Shown in pieces: positions 1 through 8,077 of a DNA stretch of 54,906 nt. The notes under the pieces were generated by a model. That model saw only the letters and a program-made list of their open reading frames with translations, was not told the DNA's origin and ran no database searches. Origin of the DNA: Hyphomicrobium sp. (GTDB lineage: Bacteria; Pseudomonadota; Alphaproteobacteria; Rhizobiales; Hyphomicrobiaceae); NCBI GenBank assembly GCA_025351425.1, contig JANXVY010000006.1, positions 1-54,906 on the forward strand. Reading direction: 5' to 3'. The position numbers and the translations under genes were made by a program. Position 1 is the first letter of the stretch. Each line of letters begins with the position of its first letter.

Positions 1-737
1 GCGCGGACCATGTGGTCGTTCTCGACCCTCACCCCTCGCCGGAGGCATTGTCGCTGTGCTGCGACCGGGCCGTGCACTTGGCCGGCGACAGCGAGCAACT
101 CGTTGGCAACGCGCCCTCCGTCATCGTCATGGCGGTGAAACCGCAGGTCATGGACACCGTCTTCCCGGCGATTGCGGCTCACGCCGTTCCCCACACGATC
201 ACGTTGTCGATTGCCGCCGGCAAGACGATCGCGAGCTTCCAATCCCATCTCCCGCCAGCCTCAGCCGTGGTCCGCGCGATGCCGAATACTCCCGCGAGCA
301 TCGGCCGCGGCATCACTGTACTGTGCGCCAACGCCGATGTTACATCTGCTCAGCGTGCACTGTGCGAGCAACTGATGGCAGCAGTCGGCGAGGTGGGTTG
401 GATCGCCGATGAGAGCCAGATGGATGCGGTTACGGCGGTGTCCGGCTCTGGCCCCGCCTACGTGTTCCTGCTCGCCGAAGCGCTCGCGGACGCCGCCGTC
501 AAGGCAGGCCTTGAGCCAGCCCTCGCCGTGCAGCTCGCCCGCGCCACCATCGCAGGTTCCGGCGAACTGATGCGCCAGTCGAGCCTCCCCGCCGCCCAGT
601 TACGCCAGAATGTCACCTCGCCGGGTGGCACCACGGCGGCAGCCCTCGACGTACTGATGGCCAGCGATGGCCTGACGCCCTTGCTGGAACGCGCCATCGC
701 CGCTGCCGTTGCGCGTGGAAAAACCCTCTCCAAGTAG
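1..737 (+). CDS. proC: Pyrroline-5-carboxylate reductase, 5' end outside window
   Basis: Last step of proline synthesis: NAD(P)H-dependent reduction of pyrroline-5-carboxylate in the cytoplasm. The gene runs in from the left edge (codons in frame with position 3), so the N-terminal dinucleotide-binding glycine motif is missing. Visible are the end of the Rossmann domain (VIVMAVKPQ, then RAMPNTPA, the family's Asn-Thr-Pro stretch) and the C-terminal dimerisation domain with its signature (AVSGSGPAYVF, then VTSPGGTTAAAL). It ends with TAG at 735-737. A TetR-like gene follows 88 bases later on the same strand. Identity is secure from these motifs; the true start cannot be seen. Confidence 0.96.
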   Translation, partial: ADHVVVLDPHPSPEALSLCCDRAVHLAGDSEQLVGNAPSVIVMAVKPQVMDTVFPAIAAHAVPHTITLSIAAGKTIASFQSHLPPASAVVRAMPNTPASIGRGITVLCANADVTSAQRALCEQLMAAVGEVGWIADESQMDAVTAVSGSGPAYVFLLAEALADAAVKAGLEPALAVQLARATIAGSGELMRQSSLPAAQLRQNVTSPGGTTAAALDVLMASDGLTPLLERAIAAAVARGKTLSK

Positions 738-825
738 GTTCCTTGAACAAACCAGCGCCATCGAGACAGCGTACCGATCCGATTGGAACGCCGCTGCGTC
801 TTGAAGGCAGCCACCGGAGACATTC

Positions 826-1482
826 ATGATCGAAACCCTGACCGCCAAAGGCCGCATTGTTTCAGCCCTGCTGGGGCTGGCAGCGCAACGCAAATGGGCC
901 GATATTTCCATGCTGGATATCGCGGACGCCGCCAGCATGACGCTGATCGACCTGCGCAAGGAGTACCAGCGCAAGTCCGAGATCCTCTCCTCGTTCGGTT
1001 ATATGGTCGATGACGAAGTGCTGCGCAAAGCCCCGCGCCGCACGGCGGCCCAACCCGCGCGCGACGCGATTTTCGAAGTCGTCATGAGCCGCTTCGACGC
1101 CTTGCAACCCTATAAGGCCGCAATGAAGTCGGCAGCTGACGGCGGCGCGCTCGACGGATCGCTGCTGAAGAGCCTGCTGCGTTCGCAATCGGCCATGCTG
1201 CAGGCCGCCAGCGTCAACACCGAGGGGCCTATGGGCGCCCTCCGGGTGGCCGGACTGGCCGGCGTATTCGCCCGCACTTTCCATACCTGGCTCGACGACA
1301 CCGATCCGGGCATGGCGCGCACGATGGCATTCCTCGACCGCCAGCTCCGTTCGGGCGAACGCTCGCTGGCGATGGCCGATAACGCCTGCGGACAGGTTCG
1401 CCGGTTCGCCAACCTGTTACGGCCCGGCAGCCGCACGCAGGCGCCCGCAGCGGCGCCCGCAAATCCCCCAACGACGCTCTAG
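826..1482 (+). CDS. TetR/COQ9-like helix-turn-helix protein
   Basis: A 218-residue protein. Residues 8-55 look like a TetR-type DNA-binding helix-turn-helix (a helix around GRIVSALLGLA, then the recognition region around ISMLDIADAASM and a short helix with EYQRKSEIL). The helical C-terminal part is unlike well-known ligand-binding domains and resembles the TetR-like fold of the COQ9 group, which in alphaproteobacteria can be non-regulatory. The tail from about residue 200 is Ala/Pro-rich. A GGAGA ribosome binding site precedes the ATG. It follows proC on the same strand and ends two bases before the convergent carboxypeptidase gene. The target or ligand cannot be told from sequence, so a role in gene control is an inference from the N-terminal domain only. 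Confidence 0.75.
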   Translation: MIETLTAKGRIVSALLGLAAQRKWADISMLDIADAASMTLIDLRKEYQRKSEILSSFGYMVDDEVLRKAPRRTAAQPARDAIFEVVMSRFDALQPYKAAMKSAADGGALDGSLLKSLLRSQSAMLQAASVNTEGPMGALRVAGLAGVFARTFHTWLDDTDPGMARTMAFLDRQLRSGERSLAMADNACGQVRRFANLLRPGSRTQAPAAAPANPPTTL

Positions 1483-1484
1483 GA

Positions 1485-2546
1485 TTATTTCTTCTCGGTC
1501 TTCTTGTCGGCAGCGGTGGCGACGGTCTTCACGGGACCGGACGACGTAGCGGCCGGCTTGCGGTCGGCGATCTCCTGCAGCACCTTGGGCGACGGTCCGG
1601 CGGGCCCGAAGCAATTCTTGACCGAGCGGAATTCGCTCAGGTTGCGCGCCAGCGCAAACTGCGGCGCATCCAGCAGCGCCTCGCCGCTGACGGGCTCCGG
1701 CTCCAGACCTTGCGCATCGATGGCCTTGCCGGGCTGCGTCGCAAAACCGGCTTCGATCAACTTCATGGCGCGTGCCGAGCGCTCGCCGCCCGTGCGCTCA
1801 CCCAGCACGACCGCCACGATCCTGCGACCGTTGCGCGTGGCGCTGGCGACGATGTTGTAGCCCGCGCCGCACGTGAACCCGGTTTTCATGCCGTCGGCGC
1901 CGTCGAAATGTTCGAGCAGCTTGTTATGAGTGTGAAACGACCGGCTGCCGATCTGCACGTCGACCTGGCCATAGAGCGGCAGCCGCTCGGGAAAATCGCG
2001 GATCAGCGCACGCGCAAGCAGCCCCATGTCGCGCGCCGTGGTGGCCTGGCCCTCTTTCGGCAATCCGTTGGCGTTGACGAACTGGGTATGCGTCATGCCG
2101 AGCCGCAGCGCGGTCTGGTTCATCTCCTCGACGAACTCGTCTTCGCTGCCCGCGACAGCTTCCGCGAGCGCCACCGCAATATCGTTGGCCGAATGCACGA
2201 TCAGCCCCTGCAGCGCGTCCTTGACGTTGATCCGCTTACCGGCCCCCATCCCCAACCGCGACGGCGGCTGCGCGTTCGCATGCGGCGAAACGACGAATTC
2301 CGACGTCAGCGTGACCTCGCCGCGGCGCAGCAGGTCGAATATGACGTAGGCCGTCATCAGCTTGGTGAGCGATGCCGGATACCAGGGCGTGTCGGCCTCT
2401 TCGGAAAACAGTAGCCGCCCGTCCGCTGCGTCGAACACGACGGCGGGGCCGGCAGCCTGCGCGGCAACCGAGGCAAGCACGCTGAGACCGCAAGCGGCCG
2501 CCAACAAGCGCTGCAAATTTATTGAGCCCAACAAGCCCTCTCCCAT
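1485..2546 (-). CDS. dacF: D-alanyl-D-alanine carboxypeptidase (low-molecular-weight PBP)
   Basis: Secreted penicillin-binding protein that trims the terminal D-Ala from peptidoglycan pentapeptides. The 353-residue product has a signal peptide (hydrophobic stretch about residues 10-31, cleavage near AQA-AGP). It has the three active-site motifs of the S11 family in order: S59-L-T-K62 (SxxK), S119-A-N121 (SxN) and K221-T-G223. A further in-frame extension to 2612 exists, but ATG 2546 puts the signal peptide at the N-terminus. A GTG at 2564 with an AGGGA box is an alternative. The C-terminal tail is Lys/Thr/Ala-rich. It is convergent with the TetR-like gene, with only two bases between the stops. 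The dacF/dacC symbol is a family assignment, not a proven orthology. Confidence 0.93.
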   Translation of the reverse strand: MGEGLLGSINLQRLLAAACGLSVLASVAAQAAGPAVVFDAADGRLLFSEEADTPWYPASLTKLMTAYVIFDLLRRGEVTLTSEFVVSPHANAQPPSRLGMGAGKRINVKDALQGLIVHSANDIAVALAEAVAGSEDEFVEEMNQTALRLGMTHTQFVNANGLPKEGQATTARDMGLLARALIRDFPERLPLYGQVDVQIGSRSFHTHNKLLEHFDGADGMKTGFTCGAGYNIVASATRNGRRIVAVVLGERTGGERSARAMKLIEAGFATQPGKAIDAQGLEPEPVSGEALLDAPQFALARNLSEFRSVKNCFGPAGPSPKVLQEIADRKPAATSSGPVKTVATAADKKTEKK

Positions 2547-2649
2547 CCCCGGCGATTTCAGCACGTCCCTATCATGCCAGCCGTAACGGGCAAGGCGAAC
2601 GGTTGCAGACAAAATAGCGCAGCATTTCCCAAATGGTGTAGACGCACGG

Positions 2650-3336
2650 TCACAGCCGCGCCGAGAAACTCAATATTTCACGCGCAGCCTCTGAAATGTG
2701 GGTCATCAACAGGTTATGGGCGCCATCGAGCCAAACCATCCTGGCGTCTAGCCGCAATCGCACGATCTCGCGGGCGCATTTCGAGCGGATGAGCCAATCG
2801 GATCGCCCGTGCAGGCACAGCACGGGACACGTCGTCGCCGCCAGCAGTCGCGAGACATCGACGCTAACCGCTGCCCGCGCCCGCCCCTGTAGCACCGCGC
2901 GCGGCAAGGCAGCACTCACCCGCCGCAACTCGGCAACGTTTTCCGGGGTTCCATGCGAGCCCAGCATCACGGCCTCGATCCAACTGTCGGGGCACGCGCG
3001 TTCGTCGAGCACGCGTACAGCAGCCGCGAGCCAAGACGGCCACGGACTGCGCGCAAAAGTCGAAACCAGGATCAGCCCCGCACAGCGGCCAGGGAAATCG
3101 TGCGCGATCCGAATGGCGAGCGGACCCGAAAACGATTCTCCCAGCACCACGAAGCGTCCGGCGGGCAACCGATTGCGCACCAACGGCTCGAGCGCCGCAT
3201 AGCCGAGCGCCGGATCGTCGGGATACGCGATAATCTCGACGGGGCAGAACCTCGAGAGCCAGTCCGCAAACGACGCCCGCAACGCAACCGTGCCGTCGAG
3301 GCCCGGCAGCAGCACGAGGGGCAACGCGGTGGGCAT
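2650..3336 (-). CDS. Alpha/beta hydrolase
   Basis: A 228-residue single-domain alpha/beta hydrolase. The oxyanion region is LLPGLDG near the N-terminus and the nucleophile elbow is G66-E-S68-F-S-G. An Asp in HGRSDWL and a His at about 207 (DGAHNLLM) complete a plausible Ser-Asp-His triad. There is no signal peptide, so it is cytoplasmic. It is the last gene of the asmA operon: its ATG shares one base with the TGA of the RHH gene (TGATG), so translation is probably coupled. The substrate is unknown; esterase or thioesterase are both possible. Confidence 0.85.
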   Translation of the reverse strand: MPTALPLVLLPGLDGTVALRASFADWLSRFCPVEIIAYPDDPALGYAALEPLVRNRLPAGRFVVLGESFSGPLAIRIAHDFPGRCAGLILVSTFARSPWPSWLAAAVRVLDERACPDSWIEAVMLGSHGTPENVAELRRVSAALPRAVLQGRARAAVSVDVSRLLAATTCPVLCLHGRSDWLIRSKCAREIVRLRLDARMVWLDGAHNLLMTHISEAAREILSFSARL

Positions 3337-3656
3337 CAGGCAGCCGATCCCGCAGGATGTTTGTCGCGATAATGCGCGAGGATGTAGATGCGCACGGCGC
3401 CCGACAGCCCCGCCGTTCCGCGCGAGGCGTCGATCGTGGCGACGAGCTGAGCGAGCGGCTTGCCCCGCTCCTTGGCGATCTCTTGCAGCGCCTCCCAGAA
3501 CGCAGCTTCGAGCGAAATCGACGTCCGGTGCCCCCGGATCGAAAACGATCGCTTCACCGGCCGGCTTGCCTGCTGGACCTGCAAGAGCCCTGGGTCCATC
3601 CCGGCAGCGCCGGGCTCACCCGATGCCTCGTCGGGGGAGCCGTCCTCGCCGCTCAC
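3336..3656 (-). CDS. Ribbon-helix-helix domain protein (RHH_4 family)
   Basis: A 106-residue protein with an acidic, disordered first 30 residues. A ribbon-helix-helix domain follows from about residue 35: KRSFSIRGHRTSISLE as the strand, then a helix beginning FWEALQEIA and a second helix around LAQLVATIDA. This matches the alphaproteobacterial RHH_4 (PF13467) pattern, normally a short DNA-binding or partner-binding domain. It overlaps the DUF4169 gene by four bases (ATGA) and the hydrolase by one base, so the three are almost certainly translated together. In the family it is a predicted regulator with no well-defined target; no operator can be named here. Confidence 0.85.
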   Translation of the reverse strand: MSGEDGSPDEASGEPGAAGMDPGLLQVQQASRPVKRSFSIRGHRTSISLEAAFWEALQEIAKERGKPLAQLVATIDASRGTAGLSGAVRIYILAHYRDKHPAGSAA

Positions 3657-3907
3657 GAGACCGAACCCGGATCGAGATCGTCGCTGCCGTCATGAGCCGC
3701 CACAGCGGGAAACCCGCCCTCGTTCGCAGGCGGCTCGATACGCGCCCCATCGAGCAGGCTGCCTGCCCGCGCAACGTCCGCAGCGCTTGTCGTGCGCTCA
3801 GCCATGGTGCGCCCGAACTGCGCCCGGTTGCGCTCGGCCTGCTGGGCTTTTTCCGCCCGCGCTCGCTGTTTACGGACACGCTTCAGATTGATGATGTCGG
3901 CGCTCAT
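3653..3907 (-). CDS. DUF4169 family small basic protein
   Basis: An 84-residue protein beginning MSADIINLKRVRK, the hallmark of DUF4169: a short strand followed by a long charged helix rich in Arg, Lys, Ala and Glu (to about residue 40). The acidic tail is not conserved in the family. A longer in-frame frame reaches 4108, but ATG 3907 is preceded by GAGGGG at good spacing and gives the family-type N-terminus. It lies 13 bases after asmA and overlaps the RHH gene by four bases. The function of the family is unknown; in other alphaproteobacteria it also sits next to RHH_4 genes, which suggests the two work together (inference). Confidence 0.85.
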   Translation of the reverse strand: MSADIINLKRVRKQRARAEKAQQAERNRAQFGRTMAERTTSAADVARAGSLLDGARIEPPANEGGFPAVAAHDGSDDLDPGSVS

Positions 3908-3920
3908 GAGGATAGGCCCC

Positions 3921-6900
3921 TCAAAAATTCTGTTGCAGCGGTTGCGGAATGCCCTCTTGGGCGCGCCGCCGGTTGGCCGGAGCGGGTTGCCGCGCGGGTG
4001 CCGCGACCGAGGCGGGCGCAGCGGCTGCTTTGGCAGGTTCCGTCCCTTCCGGCGCAATAACCGGCGTCTGAGCCGCAGCCGGCGGCGCAGCCCCCGGTTC
4101 GGGCGCAACCGTCACTCCCGCGCCCGTAACTCCCGCGCCCGTCGCTGCGGCCGCACGAGCGGCAGCAGCTTGCGCCTCGGCCGCAAGGCGCGCGCGCTCT
4201 GCGTCTTCCTTCGCCCGGCGCTCCTCGTCGAGCTTGCGAATGCGCTCAAGCTCTTCGGCGTCGCGTTCGAGCTTGCGCAATACCAGCTCCTGCTCGAACG
4301 CGGACAGCGAAAGCTTGCTGTCGGCCTCGCCCAGGTTGGCGATGGAGCCGGCCGCGCTGACGACCACGGCAGGGAGCGAACCTTTGGGCTTGCCCGTAAC
4401 GCCGGGCTTGGCCGCGGCTTCGATCCGCCATTCGCTGGTAAAGCGCAGCCGGGCGAGGTCGATCGCCCCATCAAACGTCGAGCGCCCCTCTGGCGTTTGA
4501 AACACGGTGGCCGGCAACCGGACCTGTCCATCGGCCAGCGTAAAGGCGATTCTGCGCGCACCGAGCAAAAGGCTGGATGCCGCCAGCCCATCGCGAACGG
4601 CAACCGTCAGCGCGTCGCCCTCAAGCGGAGCCGCAGCCGCCAAAGCCGCATCCACGACGCCCGCAACCCCGCTGGCTGCCACGCCGCGCATCTGACCTGG
4701 CCCGACGAGCGCCTCGCCTTGGCCCTTGAGCGCGGCAATGAGGCCGCTCGGGCTCAAGCCGTCGGCGCCGAACGATGCCTTGACCGCCAGCGGAACTCCT
4801 CCTGAATGCGACACCGCGAGCCGGTCGCCCTCGACACTGCCCTCGCCCTTGAGCACCGCGCCAGCGCTCGATTTCTGCAGCGCAAATTTCGCCGCGACCG
4901 CACCGCCGAGTCCGCTCCGGCCCGTGAGATCGTCGACCGCGATCAAACCCGGCGCGAGCGTGATGCGGGCCTTTGCGTTGGTCAGCGCCGCCGCCCCATC
5001 GATCAAGACCCGGCCTGCCGAAAGCTGAATGCTGCCGCTCAAGGTATCCAGGCCCGCAAACGTCAGCGGCTGATCGGGCCACGCAGCGCGCCCGCCGTCC
5101 CCCGAAGTCGCGTCCGCACTGGCTTGGCGGCGATCGGCAAACAGCGCCAGCAGCCCCGGCCCATTGACAGTATCGACGCTGAGGTCGGCGGTCACGGTTC
5201 GCACGCGGGCACCGGCGCCATCGGCCCCACCTGGATCCGTGAAGGTAGCCGACCCGCTCAGCAGCGATGTCGCCGCACCAAAATCGGCCGCCGCAACCGA
5301 CAACGTCCGATCCTGCCGGACCACGTGGACCTGCCCCTGCAGCGGCACGGCGGTTCCGCCCTGCCCCAAGGACACCCCGATCAGCGCGAGCGCGTCGGAT
5401 GCGTCCCGCGCCACGAGGCTCGCCGCACCGTTGAGCGCGACCGGCTGCCCCTTGGCGACTGTCGCCGCGCCCTGATACGCGATCTGCAGGTCGTCGGAGG
5501 TGAGCGACGCGTACGCAGAAAGCCCGGTTTGCGGAACCCCCACGGCCTTGACTTGCAGCTGCCCGGATTTGTCGAACACGGGACGCCCGCCTTGCGATCC
5601 CGCGTGCAAGTCCGCGAGCCCCGCGAACGCCAGCCACTTGCCCAGGGCTTTGGCGTCGATCGTCGCCGTCAGATCGAGCCCACCCGTGCGCCAGCTCGAA
5701 AGCCCGGTGTCGAATCGGCCTGCTCCAACGATGTGCCCGCCGTCCACGGTGCCATCGACAGCAAGCTCGGTCGCGGCCGGAGGCTTCCCACTCGCCGTCG
5801 CTCCAACCGTCATCGATCCGGCCAATCGTACGGGCCCCAGCGCGGCAATCGTGTCGTCCGGCGGCCGCTGATCGGCAGGCACGTCCAGGTACGTCATCAA
5901 GTCGTTGATCGCAGCCGTGGCAGGCGCACCCACGATAAAGCGCACGATGCCGCGAGGCTTGGCGGTGGCCACTTCATCGGCAATGATCTTCGCTGGCGCC
6001 AAGGTGCCGCTCAGTCCGCTCAACTGGCCATCGAGATCGATCGACAACCCGCTGGCCGACTGCGCTTTGATCCGCGGGAACGTCAGCACGCCCCGCTCCA
6101 CGGTGAAGGCCGCATCGACGTCGCGCCACGCCTGCGTCGGGGAAACTTGCACATCGGCGGCCTTCACGTCGACCTTCAAGTCGGTGGTTTCGGGATTGAA
6201 GCCGAAGAAGCCAATGTCTCCGGCACGGTGCGCCGTGGCCTTGCCAGCCTCGGCATTGCCCGATGCCGTTCCCGTCAACGCCGTACGCAGGCGGTTGAGA
6301 TCGAACCCGCCTGGCCAGACTTGAGCCAGATCGATCTTCTGGCCCTGCAACACTAGCCCGATCCGGCGGCGCGCCCCCCCTGTCATCCGCAGTTCGCCCG
6401 CCATCGGCTGGTCGGCGATTTCGGCGGTCGCCCGCGTCAGGGCAAAGCTGGTGCCGGCCAGTTGAAGCTGGCCGTCGAGCGCGAACGGTCCTTCGGTCGC
6501 CGCGCCCGCCGGCTCGGCCGCCGCGGCATCCCTCTGGGCCCCGTCCTTCTGCGCCCAGCTCAGGAACCGGCCGAGAGCGGCCCCGCGCAGGGCCACCGGC
6601 CCAGCGAAGCTGAACTCTTTCCCATCCCGGCTGATGGCGCCGGACGCATCGAGGCGCGTCTTTCCGGGCAGCACCGCCCTGAGTTCCTTGACTTCCAGAT
6701 TTGGCCCGCGCCGGTTCATGGCGATGGAAACGCCGGTCACCGCCTCGCCGCCGAGCGTTACCCGCTCGGCCTTCAGCCGGGCGTCGGTCTGCGCTTCGGC
6801 CGGCAGGGCAGCCAAAATGACGTTGAGGGCGTTGCGGGCGGTCTCCAGCGGATCGCCGGTACTGGAAGCAGCGCCTAACTTGTCGATGTTGAGCGAGCGC

Positions 6901-7886
6901 GACGCCAGCCCCATGTCGAAGCGTAGCGCGTCGCCCCATGTCGCGGTGACGTCGCCGGTGATCAACTGGGGATCGCCTGTCTGTTCGAGCGACAGAGCGA
7001 TCTCGCTCAGCTTGCCCCCGTTGAGATCGCCGCCGACCTTGGCCTTCAGCTCGAACGCATCGCTCTCACCCTCGCCCGGCTTCACTGCAGGCTTGGCGGC
7101 TGCGGATTTATCGGCCCCGACTTGAATTCCCGCAATCGGCAACTTGGCAGTCAGCTCGCCATCCACGCGGGGCCGGCCCTTCAAGTCTATGACCCGGCCC
7201 TCGAACGCATACGTGTTGAGGTTGGCCGGGAGCCGCACGGTCGCGCGCACGTGGGTTGATCCGTCTGCCTCTGGCTTGGCGGTCGCAAAGCGGATTTCGC
7301 GCTTGTCTCCCGACCAGGACGCTGTGCCCTTGAACTTGAACGGCCCCTCGAACCCATCGGCGGACAATTCGCCATCGACGGTCTCAAATAGCGCCAGTTC
7401 GCGCCCGGCCGCGGTGTATAAAGCGAGCGTGCCGCCTTCGATCCCGACCGACTGCAGCGTGACGTCCGCCGGCACGAACGGCAGCGAGCCCGGCTTGAAC
7501 GACAACGAGCGCCAGTTCCCGCGCCCCTCCGCATCGACGGCAAGACGCAATGACGGCCGCTTGAGCTCCACGCTCTGGGCTTCCAGCACGCCGCGCAGCA
7601 ACGGCGCAATCGACAGCCGCATCGTCACGCTATCGGCGCGAAACAGTGGATCGCCGCCCGTGGATGCCGTGTCGGCAATACGTAGCTTTTCGAACCGCAC
7701 GTATGGCACCGGCAGAATCCGCACCGCGACCGCCCCGCCGACGCGCACGTCCCTCCCGAGCAGACGCGACGCCTCCTCCTCGAACACGCCGCGATAGCCG
7801 TTCCAATCAATTGCCATCGGCACCGCGACCAGCGCGGTCAGGATGCCGACGAGCAGAGCACCGAGCAGGAGCAGGACGTTGTTCAT
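3921..7886 (-). CDS. asmA: AsmA family protein
   Basis: A 1321-residue envelope protein of the AsmA/TamB-related group, thought to be anchored in the inner membrane and to help lipid transfer or outer-membrane biogenesis. The N-terminus has one membrane segment (about residues 3-26). Next comes the AsmA core with the typical start (WNGYR, later GRDVRVGGAV and ILPVPYVRFEKLRI). A very long repetitive beta-rich middle follows, and the conserved AsmA C-terminal part (GLPSGLIAAL-type region) lies near residues 1010-1180. Unusually, residues 1190-1250 are a highly charged coiled coil (LERDAEELERIRKLDEERR), followed by an Ala/Pro-rich tail. It is the first gene of a four-gene operon with DUF4169, RHH_4 and a hydrolase. 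Confidence 0.9.
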   Translation of the reverse strand: MNNVLLLLGALLVGILTALVAVPMAIDWNGYRGVFEEEASRLLGRDVRVGGAVAVRILPVPYVRFEKLRIADTASTGGDPLFRADSVTMRLSIAPLLRGVLEAQSVELKRPSLRLAVDAEGRGNWRSLSFKPGSLPFVPADVTLQSVGIEGGTLALYTAAGRELALFETVDGELSADGFEGPFKFKGTASWSGDKREIRFATAKPEADGSTHVRATVRLPANLNTYAFEGRVIDLKGRPRVDGELTAKLPIAGIQVGADKSAAAKPAVKPGEGESDAFELKAKVGGDLNGGKLSEIALSLEQTGDPQLITGDVTATWGDALRFDMGLASRSLNIDKLGAASSTGDPLETARNALNVILAALPAEAQTDARLKAERVTLGGEAVTGVSIAMNRRGPNLEVKELRAVLPGKTRLDASGAISRDGKEFSFAGPVALRGAALGRFLSWAQKDGAQRDAAAAEPAGAATEGPFALDGQLQLAGTSFALTRATAEIADQPMAGELRMTGGARRRIGLVLQGQKIDLAQVWPGGFDLNRLRTALTGTASGNAEAGKATAHRAGDIGFFGFNPETTDLKVDVKAADVQVSPTQAWRDVDAAFTVERGVLTFPRIKAQSASGLSIDLDGQLSGLSGTLAPAKIIADEVATAKPRGIVRFIVGAPATAAINDLMTYLDVPADQRPPDDTIAALGPVRLAGSMTVGATASGKPPAATELAVDGTVDGGHIVGAGRFDTGLSSWRTGGLDLTATIDAKALGKWLAFAGLADLHAGSQGGRPVFDKSGQLQVKAVGVPQTGLSAYASLTSDDLQIAYQGAATVAKGQPVALNGAASLVARDASDALALIGVSLGQGGTAVPLQGQVHVVRQDRTLSVAAADFGAATSLLSGSATFTDPGGADGAGARVRTVTADLSVDTVNGPGLLALFADRRQASADATSGDGGRAAWPDQPLTFAGLDTLSGSIQLSAGRVLIDGAAALTNAKARITLAPGLIAVDDLTGRSGLGGAVAAKFALQKSSAGAVLKGEGSVEGDRLAVSHSGGVPLAVKASFGADGLSPSGLIAALKGQGEALVGPGQMRGVAASGVAGVVDAALAAAAPLEGDALTVAVRDGLAASSLLLGARRIAFTLADGQVRLPATVFQTPEGRSTFDGAIDLARLRFTSEWRIEAAAKPGVTGKPKGSLPAVVVSAAGSIANLGEADSKLSLSAFEQELVLRKLERDAEELERIRKLDEERRAKEDAERARLAAEAQAAAARAAAATGAGVTGAGVTVAPEPGAAPPAAAQTPVIAPEGTEPAKAAAAPASVAAPARQPAPANRRRAQEGIPQPLQQNF

Positions 7887-8077
7887 CGACGCCTTTCAAG
7901 ATCCGGTCGTACGTTTCGCGCAAGCCAGCGGGCTGATCCGCGGCACACGCCTTGATTTATAATCTATGCCCAATATGTGGCAGGGCGTGCACGAAACCCT
8001 GCACACCTAATCGTTTTTGATGTGGGCGATATTCTCGTCTCATTGCAGACCCGTTCGCGCTGATATAGCTCAATTGT
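7887..8077. other. Divergent intergenic region asmA / uvrD
   Basis: 191 bases carrying the start signals of both genes. A small inverted repeat (GCAGGG ... CCCTGC, about 7981-8004) is visible. I see no recognisable operator or clear promoter boxes. Confidence 0.5.

Noticed and set aside
4806-6356. Plus-strand open frame of 516 codons antisense to asmA
   Set aside because: It is Arg/Pro-rich with no domains and mirrors the third-position GC bias of asmA on the other strand; asmA is a clear family member.
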